A DNA stretch of 64,000 bases from NCBI RefSeq assembly GCF_024713945.1, contig NC_134679.1, positions 6,515,001 to 6,579,000 on the forward strand, read 5' to 3'. The position numbers were made by a program, and so were the translations under genes. Shown piece after piece: positions 35,318-50,040 of this stretch (positions within the stretch are counted from its first letter, which is position 1; each line of letters starts with the position of its first letter). Source of the DNA: Dermatophagoides farinae (Eukaryota > Arthropoda > Arachnida > Sarcoptiformes > Pyroglyphidae). Under the pieces are notes generated by a model. The model was given only the letters and a program-made list of their open reading frames with translations, was not told the DNA's origin and made no database searches.

Positions 35318-37099
35318 AAACAAATGAATCAAGAATAATTTTCCAAAAAAAAAAAAAATCAACAACATTTCACCACAACCATAATTATATCATCATCATC
35401 ATTCAAGGCCAGATCAGGTGTGTGATGAAATCATCGTCATCATCATTTTTTTTTTAATTATAATCTCATTTCATTATGGGGATTTACACGAATATTGCAA
35501 TGAACAGAAAAAAAACAAACAAACAAAAAACTTTGAATCATCATTAACCACCACCCCCCTATATAGGATGTTTATGTTTTTTTTTTAAATTTTGAAACTA
35601 AATCATTTCTTTTCATTTTTGTAAATAAATTGGAATTGAATAAATCTTTGATTTTGATCATCATGTTCATTATCTCACATTTTTTAATTATATGCACATA
35701 TTTATTATGTGCACAATCGATAATATCGATATTTTGTGTTTATTATGGTTCGATTTTTTTTTGTTGTTGTTCGATTGTTGAAATTTTTTGTTTTGTTCGT
35801 TTTGTTTATGTGGATCCATCAGACAAAAATTTTCAATCGGTCAAAAAAAAAAAAAATCAAAAGCCATGGCGTGAAATCAAAAAAAAAAAATGTTTCAAAA
35901 TGGATCAACAGAATAGTAAAACACATAGTGAGATTTTATGACTTTAACTCTCATTTTTTTTTAATTTTTATTTTATTTGAATTTTCAGTAATTTTTTACG
36001 TTTGAAGGTCACACGCAGTCAAAATTCTATTCACATCATTGTCGTAATGATCCGAAAATTCGTCTTGATTTTGAAATTTTTTTTTTAATCATCACATTTT
36101 CCAAGAATCAAAACTATAAAAATTCAAATTTTTTTTTTCTTTCACCCATCACCCATTATCATCATCATCATCAGTCGAATTTTTATTGTCGATGAGGGAA
36201 TTTCAATTCTTTCGATTAATTAAACATAAATTGTCATTGACAAAAAAAAATGACAAAATCAAGGTAAATAGATCCAATTTATAACCAAATTATCAATAAC
36301 TACCACCATATCACCACGATCATCATCATATTATCATCAATTGCCACTTGTTGCTATCGAAAGAGATAGAAAGAGAGAGAAGGGAAAAACGTGCTTCTTG
36401 TTTTTTTTCCGGAAAAATAATACCACCACCACCAACAACAACAACCATCAATGGATTATTTTATTTCGTATTTTTTTTATTATTTTATTTAAATGTAAAT
36501 CAGTTTTTTAAACAACGAAAAGTGAACATTAAAAGCGTGTGTGTGTGTATATATTATAAAGATCTAAGAACTTTAACCTAGAGAATATCGAAACAACAAC
36601 AAGAAATGGGTGGAAACGAAATATCCATTCATGAATTATCATCGATTCAATACTTATATGTTATATGTTCCATCACCATCATCATCATTTAAATTGATTT
36701 CAATTCTCCGCCCAATTCACATTCAATGTTTATTCGTTCTTCATTTTTGCTGTATGTGATTGCGTGCATTTAAATTATTTATTACAACAAGTGATAAAAT
36801 TAAAAAAAAACGAAGATGAAATGATTTCAAATGGATAAAGAAGAGCCAAAGATTTGTTCGGTGATTGTCTATATAAATATGAAAATTGATAATCGAAAAT
36901 TGTTCACACTCATTCCATCCACAAACGAACGATAACAGATCATATTCTTGAATCGAATCTATTCTGTGTGTGTGTTCGATTTTTTGTTTCATCTCATCTT
37001 TTAGTTAGTGTTCTCGTGCAAGTGTGTGTGTGTGTGATTGTTTGATACAAATTAATTGATTGATCATCGTGTGATAAAATAATATTCTATCGATCCAAA
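35318..37099. other. Intergenic, flower 3' flank and cuticle gene upstream region
   Basis: AT-rich with ATC runs and homopolymers. The first few hundred bases are probably the flower 3' UTR and the last ~100 the 5' UTR and promoter of the cuticle gene. The frames at 35630-36005 are low-complexity readings of T tracts. No gene supported. Confidence 0.45.
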
Positions 37100-38772
37100 A
37101 TGAAATTCAAGGTAAAAAAAAATTCCATAAAATTTGTATTGTTAATTTTTTTTTTGGTTCTTTTGATTCATTCAATAGATCATATTGGCTTTGGCGTTGA
37201 TAGCTTTGCATGAAACCAGTGCTCAAGAAGAACCACATCCAGCGCCAGAACCATATACATTTTCATTTGAGTATGTGATTTGTTAATATCGATCCATGTG
37301 ATATTTATTTTGTTTTATTATTTTTTTACAGTTCTGCAAATGATGATGGAAGTGGCACTACTCGATCCGAAACTGGTGATGCTAATGGTCAAATTACTGG
37401 TTTCTATATAATCAAAGGTCTTGATGGACAAGATCGACGTGTTGATTATGTTGCCGATGAAAATGGTTTCCGTGCTCAAGTTACTACCAGTGAAGTTGGT
37501 ACCGTTTCACATGAACCAGATTCAGCTGTCTATAATTCGAATGCTCCAAGTATTGAAAATTTACAATCATTGTGGGCACAAGCCGGTGGAAATCGTGAGC
37601 AATATTTCACTTTAGCTAGCTTACCGAATAGTATCGGTACTGGTACAGGTGATGCTGCCGGGCTTGCCGGTACTGGGCGTGGCAGAGGAGCCTCTGGTGT
37701 TGGTAGTGCTTCCGCAACTTCATATCGATCTGGTTCCGCTGCATTGATTACTGGCCTTATTGGTGGTGCTTCCGGTGGCCGTGCTGCTGGCGCATTGATT
37801 GGTGGTGGGGGTACCGGTGGTGCAGGTAGTGCTTCTGCAAGCTCATTCCGATCTGGTTCCGCTACATTGACTACCGGTCTTATTGGTAGCGGTGCAGGTG
37901 GTTCTGGTGGAGCATTGATTGGTGGTGGTGGTTCTGGAAGTGCTGGTGGCGCTTCCGCAAGCTCATTCCGATCTGGTTCTGCTACCTTAACTACTGGTCT
38001 TATCGGTGGTGGAGCCGGTGGCCGTGCTGCTGGTGCATTGATTGGTGGTGGGGCAGGTGGTGCTGGGGGTCTTATTGGGGGAGGTGGCGGCGGTGCTTCT
38101 GCAACCTCATATCGATCCGGTTCCGCTACATTGACTACTGGTCTTATCGGTGGTGGAGCCGGTGGCCGTGCTGCTGGTGCATTGATTGGTGGGGGAACAG
38201 GTGGTTCTGGTAGTGCTTCCGCAACTTCATATCGATCCGGTTCAGCTACATTGACTACTGGTCTTATCGGTGGTGGAGCCGGTGGCCGTACTGCCGGTGC
38301 ATTGATTGGTGGTGGCGGTCTTATTGGCGGAGGTGCCGGTGGTTCTAGTGGTGCTTCCACAACTTCATATCGATCTGGTTCCACAGCATTGACTACTGGT
38401 CTTATCGGTGGCGGTGCAGGTGGTGGGGCTCAATTAGTCAATCAAGAAGGTTTCGTCTTGGTTCCAGCATCGGCTGCCCGAAGTGCTGGTTTAAGTGGTC
38501 AAGCAATTAACACTGGCTATACCACTAGCTATTCAACTGGCGTTGTGCCAATTCCAACCGGAAATATACCAACCATTCCAATCGTACCGATCGGTGGTGG
38601 TGGTACTACAACCACAACAACATTACAAGCACAACCATCAACAATACTTACTACTGGATCATATCAAGCACAACCATCAACAATTAACACTTATTATACT
38701 AGCCCAATTACGACAAGAGAACAATATAGTTCTTCTAGCTATCGAATTGTTCCAATTCAAAAAAGAAAGTAA
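37100..38772 (+). CDS. Cuticle protein with chitin-binding R&R domain and Gly-rich repeats
   Basis: Secreted structural protein of the exoskeleton. Exons 37100-37111, 37179-37270 and 37332-38772 (67- and 61-bp introns; phases 0 and 2) give 514 residues. The tiny first exon (MKFK) plus exon 2 make a signal peptide (ILALALIALHETSA), an arrangement typical of arthropod cuticle genes. The Rebers-Riddiford domain follows: PYTFSFD, SGTTRSETGDANGQITGFY, DGQDRRVDYVADENGFRAQV. From about residue 180 to 430 the protein is an array of roughly seven Gly/Ala/Ser-rich units built on YRSGSATLTTGLIGGGAGG and GALIGGG. The C-terminal part is Thr/Gln/Pro-rich with QAQPSTI twice. The repeat DNA is unusually GC-rich for this window. 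An AATAAA lies near 38938. Confidence 0.93.
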
Positions 38773-39508
38773 ACACAGAATCCACCCACACAATGATATG
38801 ACTATAATCCACATTACAAATTCATTTTTTTTGTTTTGTTTTGTTTTGGCTACATTGTTTCTCATCGTTGGTTTTTCGAATAATTTTTTTATCTGATTGT
38901 TTTTTTTTTCGATTGAACTTGGTATTTTGATTTCGAAAATAAATGTTGGCAAAAAAAAAAAAATATCGAGCAGAACAAATTCCAAAGATCGTGCGTTATT
39001 CGCACAACATATCGCAAATTAATTAATCAACACATCATGTATCCTGATCAACATGGACAAATTTCAAAGTTTTCATCGTTGCCAAATGATTTGCGGTTTT
39101 TTTTCATTTCAATCATTCGATTACTACTTTAATGGGTCAAAGTCAAAACTCTGAATAGAAATCGAACACAAGGGGTTGTTTTTTTTCTATGAATTCGAAA
39201 ACTTTGTTTTTTTTTATTGAAAACATTGAAAAAAATGTTTAAATTTTTTTTTACTGGGAGAAAAATTGATTTATTGATTGATTGATAAATGATAATTATA
39301 CAATAAATTTTGTTTCACAATCATGTAATCATTTTGTTTTTTTTTCTCTTTTACTGTTTTTGTTGTTTATGTGTGTGGGGCAGTTAGTTTGTATATAATA
39401 ATATATATGGGGTGTTTAAGATTGTTTATGTTTGTTGTGTGTGACGATACGATATTCTGTAAAGAATTATATTTATTAATTCAGTTTTCGATGCCATCAT
39501 TTCAGCTT
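38773..39508. other. 3' flanks of the convergent cuticle and ZNF706 genes
   Basis: No gene. Contains the cuticle gene 3' UTR with an AATAAA near 38938, T and A tracts, and the 3' flank of the minus-strand ZNF706 gene. Confidence 0.5.
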
Positions 39509-39802
39509 TCAGGCTTGAAAATCTTTTAAATTATCCGGAAGTGTTGCTTTTGGATGTTTATTTTCAAAATGTTGTTTATATGTCTTTAAATCGGGCATTT
39601 GAGACTAAAATAACAAAAAAATGGAATTGATTAACAAGACAAAAATTGGAAATAATCATCACTTTACCATACAAACAGAACATTTATGAATCAAAGCAGC
39701 TTGTGCAGCAGCTTTTTGATCATGTCCTTGTTGTCGTTTTAATTCGGCTGCTTTTTTCTGATTTCGTTGTTGTGATTGAAGTTTTTGTTGTCCACGTGCC
39801 AT
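39509..39802 (-). CDS. ZNF706: Zinc finger protein 706 homologue
   Basis: Small nuclear protein with one C2H2 finger. Exons 39802-39668 and 39604-39509, phase 0 over a 63-bp GT-AG intron, give 76 residues, exactly the human length. The N-terminus MARGQQKLQSQQRNQKK is the 4F5/SERF-like motif shared by ZNF706, then QGHDQKAAAQAALI. The finger is CSVCMSQMPDLKTYKQHFE with NKH completing it; both cysteines and both histidines are present and the intron cuts inside it. The end is HPKATLPDNLKDFQA. The vertebrate protein is reported to repress Klf4; the role here is unknown. Confidence 0.95.
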
Positions 39803-41844
39803 GATTTGTTTTGTTTGTTTGTTTGTTTAGATATGAATAGATTGATTGAATAGTTCTGTGTGTGTGTGTGTGTGAAAAAAAGAAGAAGAAAAGTTTGTAC
39901 AATTCTTGACGTGCAAGAAATCTTCAAATCAAAACAAAACAAAACGATCAATATTTTTGATGACGACGAATGTTGTGGATGAGCCCTATACTATTATAAC
40001 TAAATGATTCGAATTTCGAAAGAGAAATGAGATGAGGTATGAAAAATGTTTGAAATTCAGAAATGATGAGAAAAGATCCAAACATACAAAAAAACGATTT
40101 AATAAAACACTGGAACCTATTGCCAAACCAAACCACAACACGACACAACATATGCATCAATGCATTTCGCGTTTTTTTATGCAACAATCATACACACACA
40201 CTCACTACATAATTTGTTCACATATGAGAGAAACAAGCTAATCGTCGTCTGTATCGACCGTATGTGGTCCCAAAATGTGTGTGTGTGTGTGGAATGGATA
40301 CCAAAATGAACAAAATAGCTGAAAACTGGACAATGACTTTTTCGATATAAAAAAAAGAGGATAGTCGAACACACACATCATTATCATCATTTCGATGATA
40401 AAAAAAAAATAATGAAATTCGATGATAAAAATAAATTCTATTTTTAGCTTTTTTTCTGGTGTTTGTTTTTCGTTGGCAGGGTTTGAAATAAATTGAACAA
40501 AGAAACGGAAAAAAAGTCAAGGAAATCCGGTTGAGATTTCTCTTTCTCATTCACTAATCACTAATTGTTTTATTTATGTTTTTTGGTTTGGATCAAAGGT
40601 GATTTCCAATATCCAAAAATGGAATATGATAAGGTTGAATTTTGTTTTCAATTTTAACTGCAATGACCAACAATAGATGGCGGTAACTGGATCATTGAAA
40701 ATTTAAAAAAAAATTAAAAATCCCAAATCTGATGCAACCAGCTGATTGTTTTTTTTTTTTTTGATACTTTTCGTCTCTTTTTTCAGACTGAATTGAATCT
40801 TTGATATTTAACATTTGGCGGTTCGGAAAACAAACACAAACATCATCTAAAGTGTTTAATTGATGATGTGACATTTATATTGATGTGTTTAGAGAAGAAG
40901 AAAAAACAAAAAAAAGACCTTGAAATACGTTGCAATCATCAAATGAAATCAATAAATAAATCTAAACGTATACGTTTACATCAAATCGAAACACAATCAT
41001 CAAACGTTTTTAGTTAATCTCCAAATTATCATCATTCATTTAGATTGAATCTAAATGGTGAACAAAATCTTTATCGATTTTTTCCAATCATAAAAGGCAC
41101 ACTTCTTTGTGTGTAATATTGAACCGAAAACGAAATCATACGATTTACTTTATCCAATCATTTAAACGAGATATCAATTTGATTGATTGATGATTCACAA
41201 ACAAAACTGATTCAGCAGGTTTCATCATCATTGTTATCATCATCATCATTATTGCCCATCACAACCGATAAATGAACATTTTTCAAGTTATCATCCTGTA
41301 TTGATAATACACGAATTTCCGGCTATTTTATTTTCTGTGACATGTTTAGTGTATTCATATTGTAAAATTTTCATCATTCATTCACTCATTCATTCATATT
41401 GATTGACGTTGTTTAATTTGAAAACGAATCGAATCGAATTTTCAATAATAATAATTTTATTTAAAAATAAAAACAACGCCCAAAATCGATATTGTGGACG
41501 ACAATATACCAAATACGCAATAAATCAACTTTTGGTGACAAAAAAAAAAACTTTTAAATCTTTGACAAATGATGATGACGATGATGATGATAAAAATATC
41601 ATAAATGTCAACATTGATTTGAAATAGCCGATAATTTTTTTTTGTTGATTTAGTATTTGTTCAACAAGAGATTTTTTTGTTGTTGTTCTTGTTGTGATTA
41701 GATTTTTTTTCAAACTTTAATTTCAATCATCATTCGAACGACGACACGAAACGACCAAACAAAAAAAAAACAATCGCAATTTAGTGGTATTCTAACAACA
41801 ACAACAAAAAACATCTAACAGTGCTGAGCAGAAAAAGAATAAAA
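39803..41844. other. Divergent intergenic region ZNF706/PCYT2
   Basis: About 2 kb without a supported gene. It holds AC/GT tracts (for example near 39859-39873 and 40277-40291), A and T homopolymers and ATC runs. Several 60-110 codon open frames are low complexity and have no homology that I recognise. Confidence 0.45.
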
Positions 41845-43282
<1,438 letters not shown>

Positions 43283-43596
43283 TTGACACACACACACATG
43301 TTTCACAATTTTTTTTTTAAATTTTTATTTTAAAATCCAAAAACACACAAACAATGGACATCAAATGTGTGTGTGTGTGTTGTGTGAATCATTCCATTTT
43401 ATTGTTATTTTTTTTTTTATTTCTTCATTTTATCATTTTACTGAATTTTTTAAAAAAAAAATTTTCATTTTTTTTTCATGAATACTGTGTGTTTCAAATA
43501 TCAAATCAAATGTGTGTGTGTGTATGGTGAATGGTGGTGAAATTATTGTTTTTTTCTCGTATTTGTTCATGTTTACTGATGTTGTTGTTGTTGTTT

Positions 43597-44489
43597 TTAA
43601 ACATTCTCTAATGAATCAAATATGTCCATTATAATGAACATGAATGAATTGAATGGATTAACATTTAAACGTTCAGCTTGTATTGCTGACATTTTCGGTA
43701 ATTTCTTATTCATAATATGATCACATTTATCTGAATCACCATTATTATCACCACAAATAACTGTAATCATATTATCGAATACACCACGTACATAATCATT
43801 TAGCAATTCACGATAATCACGTGAACATGGTCGTTCCATAATCCAATCATCAACACAGGTCATTGCTGCGGCATAATTACTATTGTATGGAAAACAAAAA
43901 ATGAGAAATATTTGAAAAACCAAATGCAAAACAAACAAACGTTAAATCATTAGCGATCAATGAATACAAAACAAAAAGCTTACCAACAAACATGTTCCAA
44001 TTTTTTATTACCAATTTTAGCCACAATCAATGGTTTAGATTGATTGGAGAAACCGGCTATACAACGATCATCAAAAATAAATTGATTAAGACATGGTGCA
44101 ACTTTTAGGAATTGTGTCACTTTTTTCGATCTACGTTTACGACATAATGTACGTACAACATGTTTAAGTGAATAAATAAAAACATTGGCAAAATCTTGTT
44201 GACTTTTAACGCTACATTCTTTGAAATATGTTTCAACTTTTGCTGTCATATCATTGGTATCACGACAAAATGATCGTAATTGTTTATCATTCTCTGGAAA
44301 TGTACGGCCATTTTCACCGAATGCCAATATTTTCGATACAGTACGATCGATATTGATTTTACGTTTTTCATTACATTGATGATGATCACCATTGGAAGCA
44401 CCATTGATCGATTCAATAGTTGTTGTACTTAGAAATAAAAGAATCACTATAATTAAGAAAAATTTGGCAAACATTTTCAATCGATTCAT
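43597..44489 (-). CDS. Secreted cysteine-containing protein, 27 kDa haemolymph glycoprotein-like
   Basis: Exons 44489-43984 and 43879-43597 (104-bp GT-AG intron, phase 2) give about 262 residues. A signal peptide is clear (KFFLIIVILLFLSTTT); an in-frame ATG at 44474 would also serve. Exon 1 holds Cys at CNEKRK, RSFCRD, KECS, TLCRKR and APCLNQ, and the intron-spanning codon adds VCCNYAAAMTCVDDW. Exon 2 continues with RPCSRD and VICGDNNGDSDKCD. The order 'FP-x-ELxxFC ... YxxxC ... CLN ... CC ... C' resembles arthropod DUF1397/27 kDa haemolymph glycoprotein-type proteins, but I hold that only moderately. Function unknown; likely a secreted body-fluid or salivary protein. Confidence 0.75.
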
Positions 44490-47142
44490 CAGGTTATTTA
44501 TTCTTGAATCAAAATTAAAAAAAAAAATCAATATATAAATTCAGTTTGAATGACTATCCATTTATATACCAATCACTGGTGGTGGTGGTGGTGGTCAATG
44601 TTGTTATCTATCAAATGGGAAAGAAAAATGTAATTTTGTTGTTGTTGCTTTCCCCATTTTGTTGTTGTTGTTGTTGTTGTCTTATCTTCAAAGCAAAACG
44701 AATCAAACATTTTAAATTTGAATCTGAAAAACGTAAGAAAGTGCAAAAAATTTTAAAAAAAAAAACAGAAAAGTAAATTCTACTTGCAATCATATGGTGA
44801 TGTTGTAATGGGAAAAAAAATTATTATCATCATCGATCATCATCAATATTGATGATTCGCATCATTTTTTTTTTATCAATGCGCTCTGGTGAATCAAAAA
44901 AAAAAACTTTTTTTCCATTTAACTACCGACAATTATTGAGAAAAACAAAAATGCACAAATGAATGGATGGATGGGTAAATTAAAATTCGTTTCGCCTGTT
45001 ATTGACCTTCAAATCACATGAACACAACATTATCGTCTTGCATATATATGATAAAACAAACAAACAAACAAACAAAAAAATCGTGAAAGGAAAGCGAAAT
45101 TTCTAGGAAAAATTATTTTTGATAGATTGTCCGATGATTTGTATTTACCTTTCGGCCACAACATCAAGTTTGAATGAGGTGAAAGAAACAAACAAACAAA
45201 CAAAACAAAACAAAACAAAACGAAATAGTATGCGTCATACAAAAATCGAACATGATGATGATGATGATGATAAGGATGTAATTTTTTGTGAAAAAAAACT
45301 ATTTAAGGAAATCATGAATAATAAATTAATGACAATCAAAAAAAAAATCAATCAATTTTTCAATCAATCAATTAATTTTCATTCAATTTCGATTCATTTT
45401 ATTTTTATTTTTTTTAATTCATCATTTCATTGACACCAGCAACGAACAACGACAATAAATTTTTATGTATTTTTCTTTGTATAGAATGTTTGTTTGAAAT
45501 GAAATGAAAATGAAAAAAAAATACAGAAAGAAATTTTTTGCAAACAAAAAAAACCACAATGAATTTGAATGTTGTGAAAACAAAACACGAAAAAAAAAAT
45601 TTGCTTGATCGATCATTGACAATTGATGATGATAATGAACAACAACAACAACAAAAAAGAAAATGTGACGCATCCAATCAACATCCGATCATAGACATTT
45701 TGGATGTATCTGTGTGTTCAGTGTGTTCAGTGTGTGTGTATGTTATTCAATGATTATGGTCTATTACAAACTAATTAGAAAAAAAAAATTACAAATTCAT
45801 CAATTACAACAACTGGAAAAAAAACCACCACCATTAAATGGAAGATCAGAATAATAATTTTGAGATCAAAATTTGTTTTATTATTATTTTGTTTCATGAA
45901 TTCAAACAAATATCAACAACAACAACAAGAATGAGAATGAGATAGATAGATAGAATCCAGAATAATGATAAGGAACAAGAAACACACGCAAACGCACACA
46001 CATAAAAAAACACAATTTTTTTTTTGTTTTTTTTTTTTTTGGTTTGAAAAGATAAAATTTTTGTATTTTGAGATTTTGTGTTTATTATTACTGAATTATT
46101 ATTATCAGATTATTGGCTAAAAAATATTTGCTTTTTTATGAATGAAAATTATTAATAATGATGGTGGTGATATAATTATTATTTTTTTTTTTGTTTCAAT
46201 TTAAGACACAAGTAACAACAGAATAATTCCGTATAAATTCTGAGAGACAAAAAAAAATGATGCTGATGAGAGAGAGAGCGAGAAAAAAAATCACTATCAC
46301 TTTGAAATTTATTCTTGGTTGCCCAATAATAATGATGGAATAAATAATGATGATGATGTTGATGTTGATCAATCAAGAATGCCAGAATTTCAGTCGTTTT
46401 TTTTTTGGATATACACAAACAAATTCCAACGAGAAAAATCTCATTGGAATTTATTTGTGGAACATAAATTTCTTGCAAGTTTGAATGTAGGTGTTTCGTA
46501 GAATATTTCACTCTCTTTCTCCTAATACTCAAAGTTTTTTTTTCCAATGAAATTCTAATGTTTTGATGTTCGAATATATTTTCATCTATAATAATCAATA
46601 ATAATTGCACAGTCTTGTGTGTAAGTGTTTGTGTACGAGTTGTACGAGCCTGTTATTTGTACAAAAAAACATTTGGATTTTTTTTTGCATTTCGAAAATC
46701 ATCTAATGTGTTTGTTTATAATTGATAATAATGACGTCAATGATGACTGAAATGTGTTTTTGGATGATGTGTGTCATGTTTTATGTATGCTAAATAAAAA
46801 CAAAAACAAAAACAAAAGCACGAACACACACACATACACACACGAAAAAATGATGCTTTAAATTATCTGATGAAACGGTGGTAATTTTTTTTTTTTTTGG
46901 TTGGTAGGTGGTTTTTTTCTTAATAAGAAGAAGTAAACAAATACACACACGTACACACACAAAAACAGAAAAAAAGGCAGCCAAATACAATCGTCGAGTG
47001 AATATCATCATCATCATTAACCAGCAGCAAAAGTATTGAAAATTTATTATCAAATTAAATAACGTGTGTTTTGTGATTGGATTGAGATTTCTTTTTTTTC
47101 AACAAACAAACAATGAATGAATCAATGAATATCAAGGAATGT

Positions 47143-47176
<34 letters not shown>

Positions 47177-47351
47177 TGATGATGATGGATGATAATGAAT
47201 GAATGAATGAATGGCGCGACACACAACCAGATTGTCGTTTTATCTCGAACGATTGATGATTCAAACGACAATTTTTTTTCAAAACAATAACAACAACAAA
47301 TTTTCTTTGATGATAATGATAATCTGGCGATGATGATGATGGGTAAATTTT
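44490..47351. other. Intergenic, repeat rich
   Basis: About 2.9 kb with no supported gene. Contains A, T and GTT runs, AC-rich words, and a long GAT/GAAT tract at 47141-47212. Short frames such as 46179-46610 (-) are Tyr/Phe/His-rich readings of T tracts and ATG repeats. Confidence 0.5.
47141..47212. repeat. GAT/GGAT/GAAT microsatellite
   Basis: A run of GAT units interrupted by GGAT and followed by GAAT units lies about 140 bp from the 3' end of SNAP-25. Confidence 0.9.
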
Positions 47352-48196
47352 CTATTTAAGCAATTTTTGTGCCCTTTCATTTGCTCCTTGTATACGCATT
47401 TTATTTGAATCCGCTTTCTGATTAATACGATCTAATTGGGCATTTTGTGATGAAATTTCACTACCCATATCGATGGCCATATTTCTTAGATTACCGATCA
47501 TTGTTGTTACTTGGCCCATATTTTCTTCCATTTCATCTTCACGTGCATCTTTAGTTATCCTTGCTATATATGATGTGGTCATCGGTCCGCCACCATTACG
47601 TTCATCAACCACACGTGTAGGCTGGCCACTAACAATTTTACCATCTTCTGATGCTTTCCATGTGCTTGCATCTTCTTTAAATTCTTTTGATCTATATATA
47701 TAAAATATAAAAACAAGAAAAAAATTCCATTTTCATAATTAAAAAAATGGTTTCTTGTTTTTTTGTTTTTTTAAATAGACAAAACTTACTTATTGCAAGG
47801 ACATACACAGATACCGCAACATTTTTCCATGCCGGTTAAATTTTTTTCCGCTTCACGCATATCTGTATTTATTTTATCCATATCTTCTTCGATATGATCC
47901 AATTGTTCACCTTGTTCATCCAATGCCACCAATGTACGGATACCGGCTTCTTTGCTCTTTGAAAATTATCCACATTGACCACAAGAACGAAAGAAAGATA
48001 AAGAAAAAGATACAAATGATTAAAATAAACAAACAAACAAACAAACAAAAATAAAAATTACCTCTTCACAAAGAGCCAACATTCGTCGTGTTGATTCAAG
48101 TGATTCATCCGTTGCTTGATTAGCTTGCATCTGAATTGCTTCCAATTCAGTTTTCGGCTTAGCCGGAACTTGTGGATCTTCTATTTCAGCAGGCAT
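47352..48196 (-). CDS. Snap25: SNAP-25 Qbc-SNARE
   Basis: t-SNARE that pairs with syntaxin and synaptobrevin to drive synaptic vesicle fusion at the plasma membrane. Exons 48196-48062, 47956-47790 and 47691-47352 (phases 0 and 2) give 213 residues, close to the usual 206-212. The first SNARE motif runs from [20 protein letters not shown] through [20 protein letters not shown] with its central Gln. The palmitoylated cysteine cluster CCGICVCPC in the linker has all its cysteines. The second SNARE motif ([20 protein letters not shown], then [20 protein letters not shown]) is complete. The end, [10 protein letters not shown], matches animal SNAP-25. The protein has no membrane helix, as expected. 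Confidence 0.97.
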
Positions 48197-50040
48197 TTTG
48201 TATTTGGTTTTGGTTTGATAATAATATATTAAATTTTATAATAATAGTGATGGGCACTTGAAATGAAAAAAAATGATGTGAACTGATGGATTTTGTTTTG
48301 TTTGTGATTTCAATTTTTTGCTTTCTTTTTTGTTTGTTTGTCTGTTTGAGGGTGAATGATCATCATTTATTTATTATGGTTGTTGATTGAAAAATTCAAG
48401 ATATTCAAGATTGATGATAATAAAGATATCACAAACACTGATTATTATTGAAAATGATAATGATGATTGTTTGTCGGTGGAAGATATTCAATTCTGGGGA
48501 ACAGTAGCAATTAAATTGACCATCACTGAGGAAACGAAGGAGGAAAAAAAACTGAACTAAAATATCAGATGGTTGAAAACTTGAATATCAAATTCTCTGT
48601 ACCTTTGTTGGTGGTACCATTTCGATTCTAAATATAACAATGGATGTGTAATTTTATTCTCATACACACACAAGACACTGATTCTGTATCGTGGAATAAT
48701 GATGATGATGATCATCATCATTTTTTTTTTTTTTTGGTGAAAAAAAAGAATGAAAATACCACTACAACAAAACATCAGCCAGCACTAAATACATCTGATC
48801 ATTATCATTTTTTGGTTGTTGTTGTTGTTGTTGTTGCTGGCAAAAAAAAACACTGCTAATTTTATGCTATAACAATACACATCGGTTGGTCTATATTTTT
48901 TTTTTGTTGGGAGAAAACAACTTTCACTTTGGTTTTCATAGCAAAAAAAAGAAGGAAAGAAAATGATAACCAACAAACAATTACGAGCAACGCGATTGGA
49001 TTCAATCTTCTATATATATGTTTGTTCAACAGTAAAAAAAAAAATTTTTTAGTAGGCGTATCCTACACAGTTTGCTTCTTCCACTTTTTTTTTGTTTGTT
49101 TGCTTGGGAGTCGTCGTTCCAGGATCTTTTCGCATGCTCCATGCTTTTATTATTATTATTTGTGAGCATCGCCCACAACTAACACACACAAAAAAAAATT
49201 TTTTTTTTTGTAGTAGGAAGCACATCGTATAAAAAAAAAGAGAAATAGACATTTGACATTGACCAAGGTTTCTATCCATTGTAATAAATAACACCCAAGA
49301 CAAACATATAACCAAAAGATAAAGAATCTAAAAGAATGCGTGACATAGAAAACAAACGAATGGGGGTGAAAAAAAATTGAAACTAGGTCTTGATTGTAAT
49401 GGATAAAAAAAAATATTGTCGGTTTTGTCTACATAAATACATGTGTGTTGTGTGCAAGTACATACCGCCAAAACTATGGTCCGAATGTTTTTTTTTTTTT
49501 TTTTTTTGTTTATGGGAATTTTTTGGGTTTTTTTTTCTCTCGCTTTTCTAAATATACGTAGACGTATGTATTCATCAGAACATAATAAAATAGCAAAATC
49601 TATTTGTACAGCATAGATCATCATCAGTAAAAAAAACTAGACGATAATCGAGAATCAATATATGGAAGATTATTATATCTGGTTTATCATGCATTTACAT
49701 CACAATTAGCTGGAATATATCGATGCTTTGAAAATATACAACATATGCACAGCTGTAATGGTTATTGTTTTATCTGTCAATCAATCAATCCAACTACAAA
49801 CACACACACACACACACACATTGCCAAAAGGCAAATGTTTTTTTTTCAAAAATGTTATGAAGTAAAAATGAAAATCTTTCATTGAAGAAAATTTCTGTGG
49901 ATTATTTTTCTGTTTTGTTTCTTGAAAAATGGACATGAAATGTGGAAAAGTATCATAAATAATTGATAAAGACGATTAGAATTGGGTCATTCATGGGTTT
50001 CTAAATTGTTTTAAACTGGACGACACATATATCTCATGTA
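48197..50040. other. Intergenic, SNAP-25 upstream region
   Basis: Upstream of SNAP-25 (-) and downstream of a secreted protein gene. AT-rich, with A, T and GTT tracts, a T run near 48720, another near 49490-49507, and an AC microsatellite at about 49800-49820. No gene is supported. Confidence 0.5.
49800..49820. repeat. AC dinucleotide microsatellite
   Basis: Uninterrupted AC repeat of about ten units in intergenic sequence. Confidence 0.9.

Noticed and set aside
37530-38384. 284-codon Pro/Ala-rich minus-strand frame
   Set aside because: Exact antisense of the Gly-rich repeats of the cuticle gene; its periodic APPPIRP pattern is the complement of GLIGGGA.
46179-46610. 143-codon minus-strand frame
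   Set aside because: His/Phe/Lys-rich reading of T tracts and ATG repeats with no signal of conservation.
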